64,000 bases of DNA. Origin: Actinopolymorpha pittospori. Its GTDB lineage: Bacteria > Actinomycetota > Actinomycetes > Propionibacteriales > Actinopolymorphaceae. Positions 32,440 to 40,678 of the stretch are shown one piece after another. The stretch is from NCBI RefSeq assembly GCF_014873875.1, contig NZ_JADBEM010000001.1, positions 3,534,001-3,598,000 on the forward strand. Reading direction: 5' to 3'. Made by a program: the position numbers and the translations under genes. The notes beneath the pieces are model-generated. The model searched no databases, was not told the DNA's origin, and saw only the letters and a list, made by a program, of their open reading frames with translations. Every line of letters begins with the position of its first letter. Within the stretch, counting starts at the first letter, position 1.

Positions 32440-34680
32440 TCAGCCGCGCACGAGCAGGTCCGTGACGCGGTAGGCGCCCGCGAAGATTGTCAACACAGGG
32501 TTGACGGCGCCGTTGGTGACGTGGATCGAGCCGTCGGCGATGCGGAGGTTGTCGTGGCCCCAGACCCGCCCCAGCGGATCGACGACGGAGGTACGCGGGT
32601 CCGCACCCATCCGGCAGGTGCCGGCCTGGTGCTGACCCCCGCTCGGACCGCGTCCGACCCCGCCGGTCGGCGCCGTCCGCACCGCGCCGCTGGCGGTGAG
32701 CCACTCCGCCGCCCGGCGTTGCAGCATCGCCGCGGTCGGGCGGTCGACGTCGAGGACAGCGCCGGAGAGTCGCGCGACCGGGACGCCGTACACGTCCCGG
32801 ACCCGCGTGTCGACGGTGACCCGCGACTCCGGGTTCGGGGTCTCCTGCATCGGCCCCATCACCACGGTGGTGCGCTGGTACAGGTCGCGCATGCCCTCCT
32901 TGCTGGCCAGGCCGTACGCCGGGACGATGCCGGCGTTGGTGAGCAGGGCGTACGTCGCGAGCGGCATCGGCACGAAGTCGTTGGCCAGCATCCCGCCGCC
33001 GACCAGGCCCTCGTTGCCGTGCCGGAAGTCGTGGGTCGAGATGGTCGGTCCCGGCCCGAACGAGGCCTGGACCACGTCGTCGAAGATGCCGAGGGCCCCC
33101 GCGTAGACGTGGCCCTGGAGGTTGCGGCCTACCTGGTCGTGGTCGTTGCCGAGACCGTGCGGCTCCCGGTCGGAGGCGCTGTTGAGCAGCAGCCGCGCCG
33201 TCTCAATCGCGCCCGCCGCGAGGATCACCTGGTCGGCGGTGACGGTGCGGCGGCGAACCTCGCCGGCGTCGACGGTCGCGAGGGCCACTCCACGGACCCG
33301 GCCGCCGTCGTCGGTGACGACGCGTTCGGCGAGCGTGCCGGTGAGCAGGTCACACCGGCCGGTGGCGAGCGCGCGTGGCAGGACGGTGTTGTGGCTGCCG
33401 TTCTTGGCGTCGGCGGGGCAACCGAAACCGACGCACTGGCCGCAGTGGACGCACGCCGGCCGTCCGCCGTAGGGCCTGGAGTTGACCAGCAGCGGGACAT
33501 GGCCGGTCGACCAACCGAGCTTGCGCGCACCGGCGGCGAGCTTCGCACCGGACAGGTTGCCCGCCAGGGGTGGTAGCGGCAGACCTCGGGTGCGAGGCCC
33601 GGCACCGGCGAACCCGGCGGGATCCCCGGACACCCCGAGTTCCCATTCGGCGCGGTCGTAGTAGGGCTCGAGGTCGGCGTAGGAGATCGGCCAGTCGGCG
33701 AGCGAGCTTCCCTCGGGTACGCCGTAGGTGCTCGCCATGGCGAAGTCCTCCGGCACGAACCGCCACGCCTGACCGCCGTAGACGCGGGTGCCGCCGCCCA
33801 CGGTCATCGCGTTGTTGCTCCATCGACCGTCCGTCGGCTCGATGACGTCGTCGGCACCGTCGACCGCCCACACCCGTGGGTGGCCGGTCGCGGGCGGACC
33901 GGCGCTCTGGCCGTAGCCGAACAGCGCGCGGTGGCTGCGCAGGTGGTCACCGCGCAGGTCCTCGACGCCGAGCAGGTCACCGCGCTCGACCGCGAGGACG
34001 CGGTAGCCCGCCTCGGCGAGCAGGCAGGTGGCCACGCCACCACCGGCGCCGACTCCGACGACGATCGCGTCGTAGTGGGCGCTCACGTCACCGAACGCCG
34101 TCAAGGGAAGGTTGGCAGGGGAGTGGGAGGGCCAGGCCGTGTCCGGCTGTTCGGGCCGGTAGCCGACCATCTGCCAGGAGATGCCGCCGAGGTTCCCGCC
34201 GTTGGCCGGGTCGGCGTAGAAGCCCTGCGTGGTGAGCGAGACCACCAGCCGGACGAACTCCGCCGCTCGCCCCTTCGGCCAGGCGGCGGCCGGACTGTCG
34301 GCTCGCAGGTCCGCGATGATCAGGTCGGCCCGGTCGGCGCGGAGCGCGGCGAAGGACCCGACCCCGAACCGGATCCGGGCCTCCTCGTCGAGCAGGGCGA
34401 GGTCGGAGCCGAGGAGGTCGACGGCGTGCCGGAGTTCGGTACGCAGGATGCGCCGCAGGAAGTCGCCCACACCCGCCTGCCAGCCGGAGGGGAACTCATC
34501 GGCTGGGATCAGCCGGTCGACCAGGGCCCGCAGGGTCGGCTGGGCGAGCAACCGGGCGAGCGCCGCGTCGTTCTCGGCCGGCGAGCTGGGATCGTTCCCA
34601 GCCGGTCCGCCCGGACCGTGCCCGGGCGGAGCGCTGTGCTGGTGACCGAACGCATTGCGGGAACCCTCGCCTGACGGCAT
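32440..34680 (-). CDS. GMC oxidoreductase fused to a gluconate 2-dehydrogenase subunit 3-like domain
   Basis: A 746-residue flavoprotein. Residues about 35-165 (ARLLAQPTLRALVDRLIPAD...) look like the gluconate 2-dehydrogenase small subunit, here fused in front of the FAD domain. The FAD Rossmann motif is AIVVGVGAGGG (about 205-215) and TVGGGTRVYGGQAW is the GMC substrate-domain signature. ACVHCGQCVGFGCPADAKNG is a four-Cys block common in this branch. The C-terminal HQAGTCRMGADP and SIHVTNGAVNPVLTIFA hold the catalytic His/Asn. It oxidises a sugar, polyol or sterol-like alcohol. GGAGGA sets ATG 34680 rather than 34710. No cytochrome subunit is adjacent. Confidence 0.93.
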   Translation of the reverse strand: MPSGEGSRNAFGHQHSAPPGHGPGGPAGNDPSSPAENDAALARLLAQPTLRALVDRLIPADEFPSGWQAGVGDFLRRILRTELRHAVDLLGSDLALLDEEARIRFGVGSFAALRADRADLIIADLRADSPAAAWPKGRAAEFVRLVVSLTTQGFYADPANGGNLGGISWQMVGYRPEQPDTAWPSHSPANLPLTAFGDVSAHYDAIVVGVGAGGGVATCLLAEAGYRVLAVERGDLLGVEDLRGDHLRSHRALFGYGQSAGPPATGHPRVWAVDGADDVIEPTDGRWSNNAMTVGGGTRVYGGQAWRFVPEDFAMASTYGVPEGSSLADWPISYADLEPYYDRAEWELGVSGDPAGFAGAGPRTRGLPLPPLAGNLSGAKLAAGARKLGWSTGHVPLLVNSRPYGGRPACVHCGQCVGFGCPADAKNGSHNTVLPRALATGRCDLLTGTLAERVVTDDGGRVRGVALATVDAGEVRRRTVTADQVILAAGAIETARLLLNSASDREPHGLGNDHDQVGRNLQGHVYAGALGIFDDVVQASFGPGPTISTHDFRHGNEGLVGGGMLANDFVPMPLATYALLTNAGIVPAYGLASKEGMRDLYQRTTVVMGPMQETPNPESRVTVDTRVRDVYGVPVARLSGAVLDVDRPTAAMLQRRAAEWLTASGAVRTAPTGGVGRGPSGGQHQAGTCRMGADPRTSVVDPLGRVWGHDNLRIADGSIHVTNGAVNPVLTIFAGAYRVTDLLVRG

Positions 34681-34819
34681 TCGTCCTCCGGTCGCGGTGA
34701 TGATGCTCACATCTTCGTGCCCGCGAGGCTATCGCCAGCGCCGCGGGCCGATGATCGCGGGCGCGAGCGACGTGCACGGCCGGACGACCGGTTCCGGCGT
34801 CCGGTGGGCACCCGTGCCG

Positions 34820-35593
34820 TCAGATCCGGCCGACGATCTTCCCGCCGTCGAGGAACTGCTCGAACTCTCCCCAGGGAGCGCTGCGGTCCTGGGTCATGAT
34901 CACCTCGCGGGAGTACTGCGCGAGGTAGACGCGGCGCAACCTGTCGGCGAGGTTGGGTCCGCTGCGGTGCATGACGACGCTGGAGAAGACCGCGATCGAC
35001 CCCGCCGGCACCACGACCGGCAGGCCGGGATCCGATCCGAAGTAGCACACCTTGTCGTTGACCCGCGGGTCCGGGATGTGCTTGACGTAGGAGCGCACGC
35101 CCGAGCGGGAGTACGGCAGCAGGTAGACCGAGCCGTTCTCCTCGGTGACGTCGTCCAGCGGGATCCAGCAGGTGAGGTAGGGCTCGTGGTCCTCGTGCAC
35201 GTAACCGGAGTCCTGGTGCCAGGCGAAGGCGGTGTCGGGGTCGGCGGCCTTGATGACGTACTGCTCCCAGAACAGATAGGCGTCCTCGCCCAGTGTCGCC
35301 CGGCAGATCTCCCGCATCGTCTCGCTGAACAGGAACCTCTTCAGCTCCGGCCGGTCGCGGTAGATCATGTGGCTGAAGTACCGCTTGCCGCGGGCGTTGA
35401 TGCCGATGCGGTCGACCCCGGCCTCCTCCATGGCCGCGTCGAGCTTGTCCATGGAGTACTGCGCGCCGCCTCGCAGCAGCTCCAACTGCTCCTCCGTCAG
35501 CGCGCGTTCGAGGATGAAGTAGCCCTCCTTCTCGTACTGCTCGCGCATCTCCTGGGTGACCAGGCCGGTGCTGGTCTCAGGACTCGAGGTCAT
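34820..35593 (-). CDS. Phytanoyl-CoA dioxygenase (PhyH) family, Fe(II)/2-oxoglutarate oxygenase
   Basis: A 257-residue double-stranded beta-helix enzyme. The metal triad is present as FAWHQDSGYV (His126, Asp128) and FSSVVMHRSGPN (His209), with Arg residues shortly after (RLRRVYLAQYS) to bind 2-oxoglutarate. The N-terminal EKEGYFILERALTEEQLELL is typical of PhyH members. It hydroxylates a small organic substrate, coupled to decarboxylation of 2-oxoglutarate. It is divergent from an AraC regulator with which such oxygenases are often paired, so the regulator probably controls it. ATG 35593 is chosen; longer frames would run into the AraC gene on the other strand. Confidence 0.92.
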   Translation of the reverse strand: MTSSPETSTGLVTQEMREQYEKEGYFILERALTEEQLELLRGGAQYSMDKLDAAMEEAGVDRIGINARGKRYFSHMIYRDRPELKRFLFSETMREICRATLGEDAYLFWEQYVIKAADPDTAFAWHQDSGYVHEDHEPYLTCWIPLDDVTEENGSVYLLPYSRSGVRSYVKHIPDPRVNDKVCYFGSDPGLPVVVPAGSIAVFSSVVMHRSGPNLADRLRRVYLAQYSREVIMTQDRSAPWGEFEQFLDGGKIVGRI

Positions 35594-35675
35594 GGCGGGT
35601 CGCCTCCCAGCGGTCGATGTGCCACCGACGCTAGGGCGCGGGCCAGGTCGGCGGAATGGCCGCGCTGACCGGAGC

Positions 35676-35707
35676 ATGTACGTTCTGGCGGATGTACGTT
35701 CTGGCGG
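35676..35707 (+). repeat. Tandem 16-bp duplication of the AraC-gene core promoter
   Basis: ATGTACGTTCTGGCGG occurs twice head to tail, ending directly before ATG 35708. Each copy holds TACGTT followed by seven bases and an ATG, so the duplication copied a leaderless -10 together with a start-codon-like ATG. The first ATG (35692) is out of frame with the gene. The pair of direct repeats could also be a binding site of the AraC protein. Confidence 0.8.
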
Positions 35708-36511
35708 ATGGACTCGGGTACTCGCATCGCCGTCTCCCAGGCACCGCTCACCCGCCTCGGTCAGCTCGTTCTCGCTGGTGAGGTGGTGGATGACGAGCCG
35801 ACGATGCCGTCTCCACTTCGGGTCATGGACGCGTACGTCCTGTCGGTGGTGGTCGAGGGACATGGCCGGTACCGGCACGCGGACGGCCGGGAGGAGCTGA
35901 TCAGCCCGGGCGCGCACACGGTCGTCCCACCGGGCCGGCCGCACTGGTACGGCACCGCGGCCGGGCAACGGTGGACCGAGGTCTTCGCGGTCTTCACTGG
36001 TCCGCTGTTCGACACCCTCGCGGACTCCGGGGTGCTGGGCGAGGACGGTCCGCGCTACCCGCGGCCCGCTCCCTCGATGGCGGCACTGCGGACGCTGCTG
36101 CGGCCGGCGCCACGGTCCCGGCTGGCCGCCGAACACCAGTTGGTGGCGCTGGCCGACTGGCTCCTCGACGTGGCGGGGCCGGACGACGCCGCCGGGCCGA
36201 GCCCCGCGATCGCCGCGGCGCTGGACCGGCTGGCCGACGACCTCACCGCACGCACCGACATGCGCACGGTGGCGGGCGAGGTCGGACTGCCGTACGACAC
36301 GTTCCGGCGACGTTTCACCGCGGAGGTCGGCCAGCCGCCCCTCGCGTTCCGCAACGGGCGGCGCCTGCAGGCGGCGGCGACGTTGTTGCGGATGACCGAC
36401 ATGACGATCCGCGAGATCGCGCGGACCCTCGGGTACGCCGACGAGTTCCATCTCTCCCGGCGCTTCCGTGCGCACTTCGGCCTTCCGCCGAGCGACTTCC
36501 GGCGCTCCTGA
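35708..36511 (+). CDS. AraC-family transcriptional regulator
   Basis: A 267-residue regulator. The N-terminal cupin-like sensor (VVEGHGRYRHADGREELISPGAHTVVPPGRPHWYG split over residues about 48-82) binds a sugar-like or small effector. The C-terminal double HTH (about 168-267) has MRTVAGEVGLPYDTFRRRFT and MTIREIARTLGYADEFHLSR ending FGLPPSDFRRS, the standard AraC signature. It is divergent from the PhyH oxygenase gene and is its likely activator. Start ATG 35708 directly follows the 16-bp tandem repeat and appears to be read from a leaderless transcript. Confidence 0.92.
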   Translation: MDSGTRIAVSQAPLTRLGQLVLAGEVVDDEPTMPSPLRVMDAYVLSVVVEGHGRYRHADGREELISPGAHTVVPPGRPHWYGTAAGQRWTEVFAVFTGPLFDTLADSGVLGEDGPRYPRPAPSMAALRTLLRPAPRSRLAAEHQLVALADWLLDVAGPDDAAGPSPAIAAALDRLADDLTARTDMRTVAGEVGLPYDTFRRRFTAEVGQPPLAFRNGRRLQAAATLLRMTDMTIREIARTLGYADEFHLSRRFRAHFGLPPSDFRRS

Positions 36512-36590
36512 CGCGCGTCGGTCCTGACGTGCGTCGGTCCTGAGGTGCGGCGTCTGCCCTGACGCGCGGTGGCCGTGACGCGGCGGTCCC
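36508..36590. repeat. Degenerate 15-19-bp repeats between convergent AraC and TetR genes
   Basis: The stretch is built of related units starting CTGACG or CTGAGG: CTGACGCGCGTCGGTC, CTGACGTGCGTCGGTC, then three looser copies. The first overlaps the AraC stop codon. It replaces a recognisable terminator in the convergent gap and holds no gene. Confidence 0.55.
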
Positions 36591-36592
36591 GC

Positions 36593-37222
36593 CTACCCAG
36601 CCTGGTCGAGGAGGAGCGCGGCGACCTCCCGGGCCTGCCGGGCGGGTCGGGCCGGTACGCCGGTGGCGTGCGCGATGGTGGCGCCTTCCTGCAGGACCAT
36701 CAGGGCGCTCGCGACCCGCGCCGGACGGCGCAGCCCGGCCGCCTTCACCAGGCTGGTGAGGTAGCCGAGCAGCCACTCCTTCTGTTCGCGGATCACCGCC
36801 CGGCCGGGATGCTCCGGCGCGGGGAGTTCCGCGAGGGCGTTGACGAACCCGCAACCGCGCGGGTTCTGCTCCGCCATCCACGCGTCGAGCCCGTCGAAGA
36901 CCGTGAGGATCCGGTCGCGCGGACTCGACCCGTGCGTGTCGACGTACGACGTGAGCCAGGCCCGCCAGCGCTCGTCGCGGGCGCGCAGACAGAGCGCCAC
37001 GAGCGCGTCCTTCGAGCCGAACCGGTCGTACAGCGTCTTCTTCGTCACCCCGGCGGCCGCCGCGATCGCGTCCACGCCGACCGCGTGGATGCCCTCCGCG
37101 TAGAACAGGTCGCAGGCCGCCGCGAGGACCCGCTGGCCGGCCGGAGTGAGAGTCGACGCGACACCCGCGGCGGCGACGTCACCCGCAGATCCGGCTGCGG
37201 TGGCTCCCACGGTCGTGGTCAT
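36593..37222 (-). CDS. TetR-family transcriptional repressor
   Basis: A 209-residue repressor. The HTH (about residues 27-72) reads GQRVLAAACDLFYAEGIHAV then VDAIAAAAGVTKKTLYDRFG, followed by SKDALVALCL. The C-terminal ligand domain contains DGLDAWMAEQNPRGCGFVNA, a helix pair frequent in TetR regulators of oxidoreductase operons. GAAGGAG precedes the ATG. It is divergent from a quinone oxidoreductase-hydrolase operon, with a perfect palindrome between them that it very probably binds. The ligand may be a xenobiotic or the operon's substrate. Confidence 0.93.
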   Translation of the reverse strand: MTTTVGATAAGSAGDVAAAGVASTLTPAGQRVLAAACDLFYAEGIHAVGVDAIAAAAGVTKKTLYDRFGSKDALVALCLRARDERWRAWLTSYVDTHGSSPRDRILTVFDGLDAWMAEQNPRGCGFVNALAELPAPEHPGRAVIREQKEWLLGYLTSLVKAAGLRRPARVASALMVLQEGATIAHATGVPARPARQAREVAALLLDQAG

Positions 37223-37322
37223 GCCCTCACTCCTTCGGGCGCGATCGTCCGGCGCCTCCGGTCGGTGGTTCGTTCAGCGGGACCGGTCACGTGGGCTGGG
37301 CCACCCCGGCTCCCCTCCTCGA

Positions 37323-37395
37323 CTATACCGACCGGTGAGTTGACATGGCGCGGCAAGGCGAGAGAGGGTCGGGGCTATACCGATCGGTATAGCCC
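37323..37395 (+). promoter_or_regulatory. TetR operator: perfect 24-bp palindrome plus an imperfect second site
   Basis: The half-site GGGCTATACCGA (37372-37383) is followed without spacer by its exact reverse complement (37384-37395). A diverged copy, CTATACCGACCGGTGAG, lies at 37323-37339, next to a TTGACA (37340-37345) that could be a -35. Two sites about 50 bp apart would let the divergent TetR protein repress both promoters. Confidence 0.8.
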
Positions 37396-37447
37396 GAAGC
37401 GGCACTCCACCAGACCAGGAGAACCCGGAACAGGAAGGGGAGTCAGG

Positions 37448-38488
37448 ATGCGTGCTGTAGTTCTCACCGGTTTCGGAGGACCGGAGCGGCTGACATACCG
37501 GACCGACGTACCCGACCCGGTGCCGGGCCCGGGGGAGGTCCGGGTGCGGGTCGCGGCGACCGCCCTGAACAACACCGACATCTGGACCCGGGAGGGCCGG
37601 TACGGCACGGTGGGCGACCCGGAGGCGACCGCCGGCTGGCGGCGGGAGGCCCTCGAGTTCCCGCGCATCCAGGGTGCTGACGTGGTGGGGCGGATCGACC
37701 AGGCGGGCGAGGGGGTGCCGGAGGACCGCGTGGGCGAACGCGTGATCCTCGACCCGATGCTCTACGTCGGCGACGAGCGCGCGCTGGTGACCACCGCCTA
37801 CCTCGGCAGCGAGCGCGACGGCGGTTTCGCTGAATACGTCTCGATTCCGGCGTCCAACGCGCACCGGGTCGACGGTCCGCTCACCGACGCCGAGCTCGCG
37901 ACGTTCCCGACGGCCTACTCCACGGCCCTGCGGATGCTGAAACGGGCGCGGGTCCGGGCCGGCGAGACCGTCCTCGTCACCGGCGCGTCCGGTGGCGTGG
38001 GGTCCGCCCTGGTCCAGCTGGCCGGCCTGCGTGGTGCGCGGGTGGTCGCGCTGGTCGGCGCCGGCAAGACGGAGCTGGCCGCGGCCCTCGGCGCGGACGC
38101 GACCGTACGCCGGGACGTGCCCGACCTGGTGGCCGCGGTCCGGGAGGCCGCCGGGGACGCGGAGATCGACGTGGTCGCCGACGTGGTGGCGGGTCCCGCG
38201 TTCGGTGACCTGCTCGCCGTACTCCGCCCGCTCGGCCGGTACGTCGTCGCGGGCGCGATCGCCGGCGCCGTCGTGCCGGCCGACCTGCGTACGGTCTACC
38301 TGCGGCAGCTGGAGCTGATCGGTTCGTCCTTCGGCACCCACGAGGACTTCGCCGAGGTGGTGGAGTACGCCGCCTCGGCCCGGCTCCGTCCGCTGCTCGC
38401 GGCCACCTACCCGCTCGCGGAGTTGGGCGCGGCGCAGCGCGCGTTCGTGGCCAAGGACTTCTTCGGCAAGCTGGTGGTCCAACCATGA
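37448..38488 (+). CDS. Zinc-independent quinone oxidoreductase / MDR-family alcohol dehydrogenase
   Basis: A 346-residue medium-chain dehydrogenase. The start MRAVVLTGFGGPERL and VRVAATALNNTDIWTREG belong to the GroES-like domain. FPRIQGADVVGRI follows, and the cofactor motif is VLVTGASGGVGSALVQLA with ADATVRRD further on. The catalytic zinc ligands of true alcohol dehydrogenases are absent, so NADPH:quinone or enone reduction is more likely. AGGGGAG precedes the ATG. It overlaps the hydrolase gene by ATGA and is probably repressed by the divergent TetR protein. The pair looks catabolic or detoxifying. Confidence 0.92.
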   Translation: MRAVVLTGFGGPERLTYRTDVPDPVPGPGEVRVRVAATALNNTDIWTREGRYGTVGDPEATAGWRREALEFPRIQGADVVGRIDQAGEGVPEDRVGERVILDPMLYVGDERALVTTAYLGSERDGGFAEYVSIPASNAHRVDGPLTDAELATFPTAYSTALRMLKRARVRAGETVLVTGASGGVGSALVQLAGLRGARVVALVGAGKTELAAALGADATVRRDVPDLVAAVREAAGDAEIDVVADVVAGPAFGDLLAVLRPLGRYVVAGAIAGAVVPADLRTVYLRQLELIGSSFGTHEDFAEVVEYAASARLRPLLAATYPLAELGAAQRAFVAKDFFGKLVVQP

Positions 38489-39333
38489 CGTACCTCGAGC
38501 GGTCGATCGTCGTCGATGGGGTCCGCCTCGCCTACACGGACCGGGGGCAGGGGGAGCCGGTCGTGTTCGTGCACGGCACGCCGTCGCACTCCTACCTGTG
38601 GCGCGAGGTGCTCCCCGCCGTTCGGGCGGCTGGACACCGGGTGCTGGCCTACGACCTGCTCGGCTACGGAGCCTCCGAACGCCCGCTGGATCGGGACACC
38701 TCGGTGGAGGCGCAGGCCGACCTCCTCGACCGGTTCCTCACGGCGCTGGGCCTGGACGCGGTCAACCTGGTGGCACACGACATCGGCGGCGCCGTCGGGC
38801 AGATCCTCGCCGTCGACCGGCCTGCCCGGGTGCGGCGCCTGATCCTCCTCGACACCGTGAGCTACGACTCCTGGCCGTCGGCGACGTGGCGTGACGTCGT
38901 CGACGAGTACCTCGACGACGTCCACGTCGGGGCGCAGGAGTTCGAACGAATGCTCACCGGACAGCTGGAACAGGCGGTCCACGATCCGCGCCGGATGAGC
39001 GGTGACGTGCTCGCGGCGTACCTCGGTGCGTGTCGAGGTCGACTCGGGCGGGCGTCCTTCTTCGAGCACCAGGTACGCCACTACGACGCGGCACCGACGA
39101 TGCGGGTGGCTCCTCGCCTGCACGAACTCCGGATACCGGTCCGCGTCGTCTGGGGCGCGGCCGACCGGTGGCAACCCGTCGGATACGCCGAGCGGCTCGC
39201 GGGCGACATCCCGGGGGCGGACCTCGTCGTGGTCCCCGACGCCGGGCACTTTCTGCCCGAGGACGCACCTTCGGCGGTCGCCGAACAGGTCCGTGAGCTG
39301 CTCGCCGTCGACGTCTCACCACCGCAGGGATGA
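38485..39333 (+). CDS. Alpha/beta hydrolase with Asp nucleophile (haloalkane dehalogenase / epoxide hydrolase type)
   Basis: A 282-residue alpha/beta hydrolase. The oxyanion segment HGTPSHSYLWR (residues 30-40) and nucleophile elbow VAHDIGGA, with Asp99 in place of the usual Ser, put it with haloalkane dehalogenases and epoxide hydrolases. The catalytic His is His255 in PDAGHFLPEDAP. Trp39 next to the oxyanion loop is the halide-binding type residue; a second Trp cannot be placed with certainty. VVWGAADRWQPVGYAERLA carries the late acid region. Translationally coupled to the quinone oxidoreductase (ATGA), which suggests processing of a halogenated or epoxide compound. Confidence 0.88.
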   Translation: MTYLERSIVVDGVRLAYTDRGQGEPVVFVHGTPSHSYLWREVLPAVRAAGHRVLAYDLLGYGASERPLDRDTSVEAQADLLDRFLTALGLDAVNLVAHDIGGAVGQILAVDRPARVRRLILLDTVSYDSWPSATWRDVVDEYLDDVHVGAQEFERMLTGQLEQAVHDPRRMSGDVLAAYLGACRGRLGRASFFEHQVRHYDAAPTMRVAPRLHELRIPVRVVWGAADRWQPVGYAERLAGDIPGADLVVVPDAGHFLPEDAPSAVAEQVRELLAVDVSPPQG

Positions 39334-39375
39334 CGGGACGCGGGAAGCGCTACTACCGGGACGTGGAAGGCGCCG

Positions 39376-40530
39376 CTACCGGGGCGCGGGGATCGGTTCC
39401 GGCCGCTCGGCGCCGCCTCCGTGGATGCGACCCTTGGAGTCGGCAAGCCGGTTGCCCGTGCCGCCCCATCGCAGCGCGGTGATCTCGGCGGCGATCGAGA
39501 CGGCCGTCTCCTCCGGCGTACGGGCGCCGATGTCCAGGCCGATCGGCGACGACAGCCGGCCCAGCTCCACCTCGCCGACCCCGTTGGCCCGCAGGTCGGC
39601 GAGCCGGCGTTCGTGGGTTCGCCGGCTGCCCATCGCCCCGACGTAGGCGGCCGGCGCCCGGAGGGCGACCTCCAGCAGGGGCACGTCGAACTTCGGGTCG
39701 TGGGTGAGGACGCACATCACCGTGCGCTGATCGACCCGGCCCGCGGCGACCTCGCCCTCGAGATAACGGTGTGGCCAGTCGGTCACCACCTCGTCGGCGT
39801 CGGGGAACCTGCGGGTGGTCGCGAAGATCGGCCGGGCGTCGCACACGGTCACGTGGTAGCCGAGGAACTTCCCGATCCGGGCGACGGCCGCGGCGAAGTC
39901 GGTGGCACCGAACACCAGCATCCGGGGCGGCGGCGCGAACGACTGGACCAGAACGCCCACCTCGTCCATCCGGCGTTCGCCGTCCGGGCCGTAGCGTCGT
40001 ACGCCGGTCAGACCCTGGTCGAGCATTCCCCGGGCGTCGTCGACGACGGCCGCCTCCAGTCCTTCCGATCCGAGCGACCCGCTCACGGTGTCCGACCAGA
40101 TCACGAGCCGCCGACCGATGTGGCCCGGAGCGTTCCCGACGCTGGCGACGGTGGCGACCGCGACCGGCCGCCCCTCGCGCACCGCGGCCGCGATCGAGGC
40201 GAGTTCGGGGAACGCGCTGGGATCGATCGGTTCGACCAGAACGTCGAGGACGCCACCGCAGGTCAGCCCGACCGCGAAGGCGTCGTCGTCGCTCACGCCG
40301 TACCGCTGCCAGACCGGCTCGCCGGACTCGATCACCTCCTGCGCGAGCTCGTACACCGCCCCTTCGACGCAGCCGCCGGAGACGCTGCCGGCGACCTCGC
40401 CGCCGGCGGAGACCGCCATCGCCGCGCCGGGCTGGCGGGGCGCGCTGCGCCAGGTGTCGACGACCGTCGCGAGGGCGAACCGGTCGCCTGCGGCGTACCA
40501 CGGCAGGATCTCGGGAAACAGGTCCCGCAT
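39376..40530 (-). CDS. XdhC/CoxI-family protein
   Basis: A 384-residue protein of the molybdenum-hydroxylase maturation family, which inserts or sulfurates the molybdenum cofactor of xanthine dehydrogenase-like enzymes. The N-terminal part has FALATVVDTWRSAPRQPGAA and GSVSGGCVEGAVYELA. The C-terminal Rossmann domain has MLVFGATDFAAAVARIGKF and CVLTHDPKFDVPLLEVAL, then YVGAMGSRRTHERRLADL. No xdh or cox structural genes are in the window, so its client is elsewhere. ATG 40530 is preferred to two GTG codons just upstream. Confidence 0.92.
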   Translation of the reverse strand: MRDLFPEILPWYAAGDRFALATVVDTWRSAPRQPGAAMAVSAGGEVAGSVSGGCVEGAVYELAQEVIESGEPVWQRYGVSDDDAFAVGLTCGGVLDVLVEPIDPSAFPELASIAAAVREGRPVAVATVASVGNAPGHIGRRLVIWSDTVSGSLGSEGLEAAVVDDARGMLDQGLTGVRRYGPDGERRMDEVGVLVQSFAPPPRMLVFGATDFAAAVARIGKFLGYHVTVCDARPIFATTRRFPDADEVVTDWPHRYLEGEVAAGRVDQRTVMCVLTHDPKFDVPLLEVALRAPAAYVGAMGSRRTHERRLADLRANGVGEVELGRLSSPIGLDIGARTPEETAVSIAAEITALRWGGTGNRLADSKGRIHGGGAERPEPIPAPR

Positions 40531-40558
40531 CCGCACCACCGTTCCATTGATCGTGGTG

Positions 40559-40577
40559 CCTGCTCACGTCGAGCAGG
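40559..40577. promoter_or_regulatory. Inverted repeat between the divergent xdhC-type and aldo/keto reductase genes
   Basis: CCTGCTC-N5-GAGCAGG lies about 30 bases before the xdhC-type start and 100 bases before the reductase start. It is a candidate operator for an unidentified regulator. No regulator gene is adjacent. Confidence 0.35.
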
Positions 40578-40678
40578 TACTTCTATTGGACACCCTCGCC
40601 ACCGCTGGCCAGGCTGAAGTGCGCGGCGCTGGGCTGCCGCCGGCCAGACGATCTCATGACGGCGATCAGGAGAGCACG

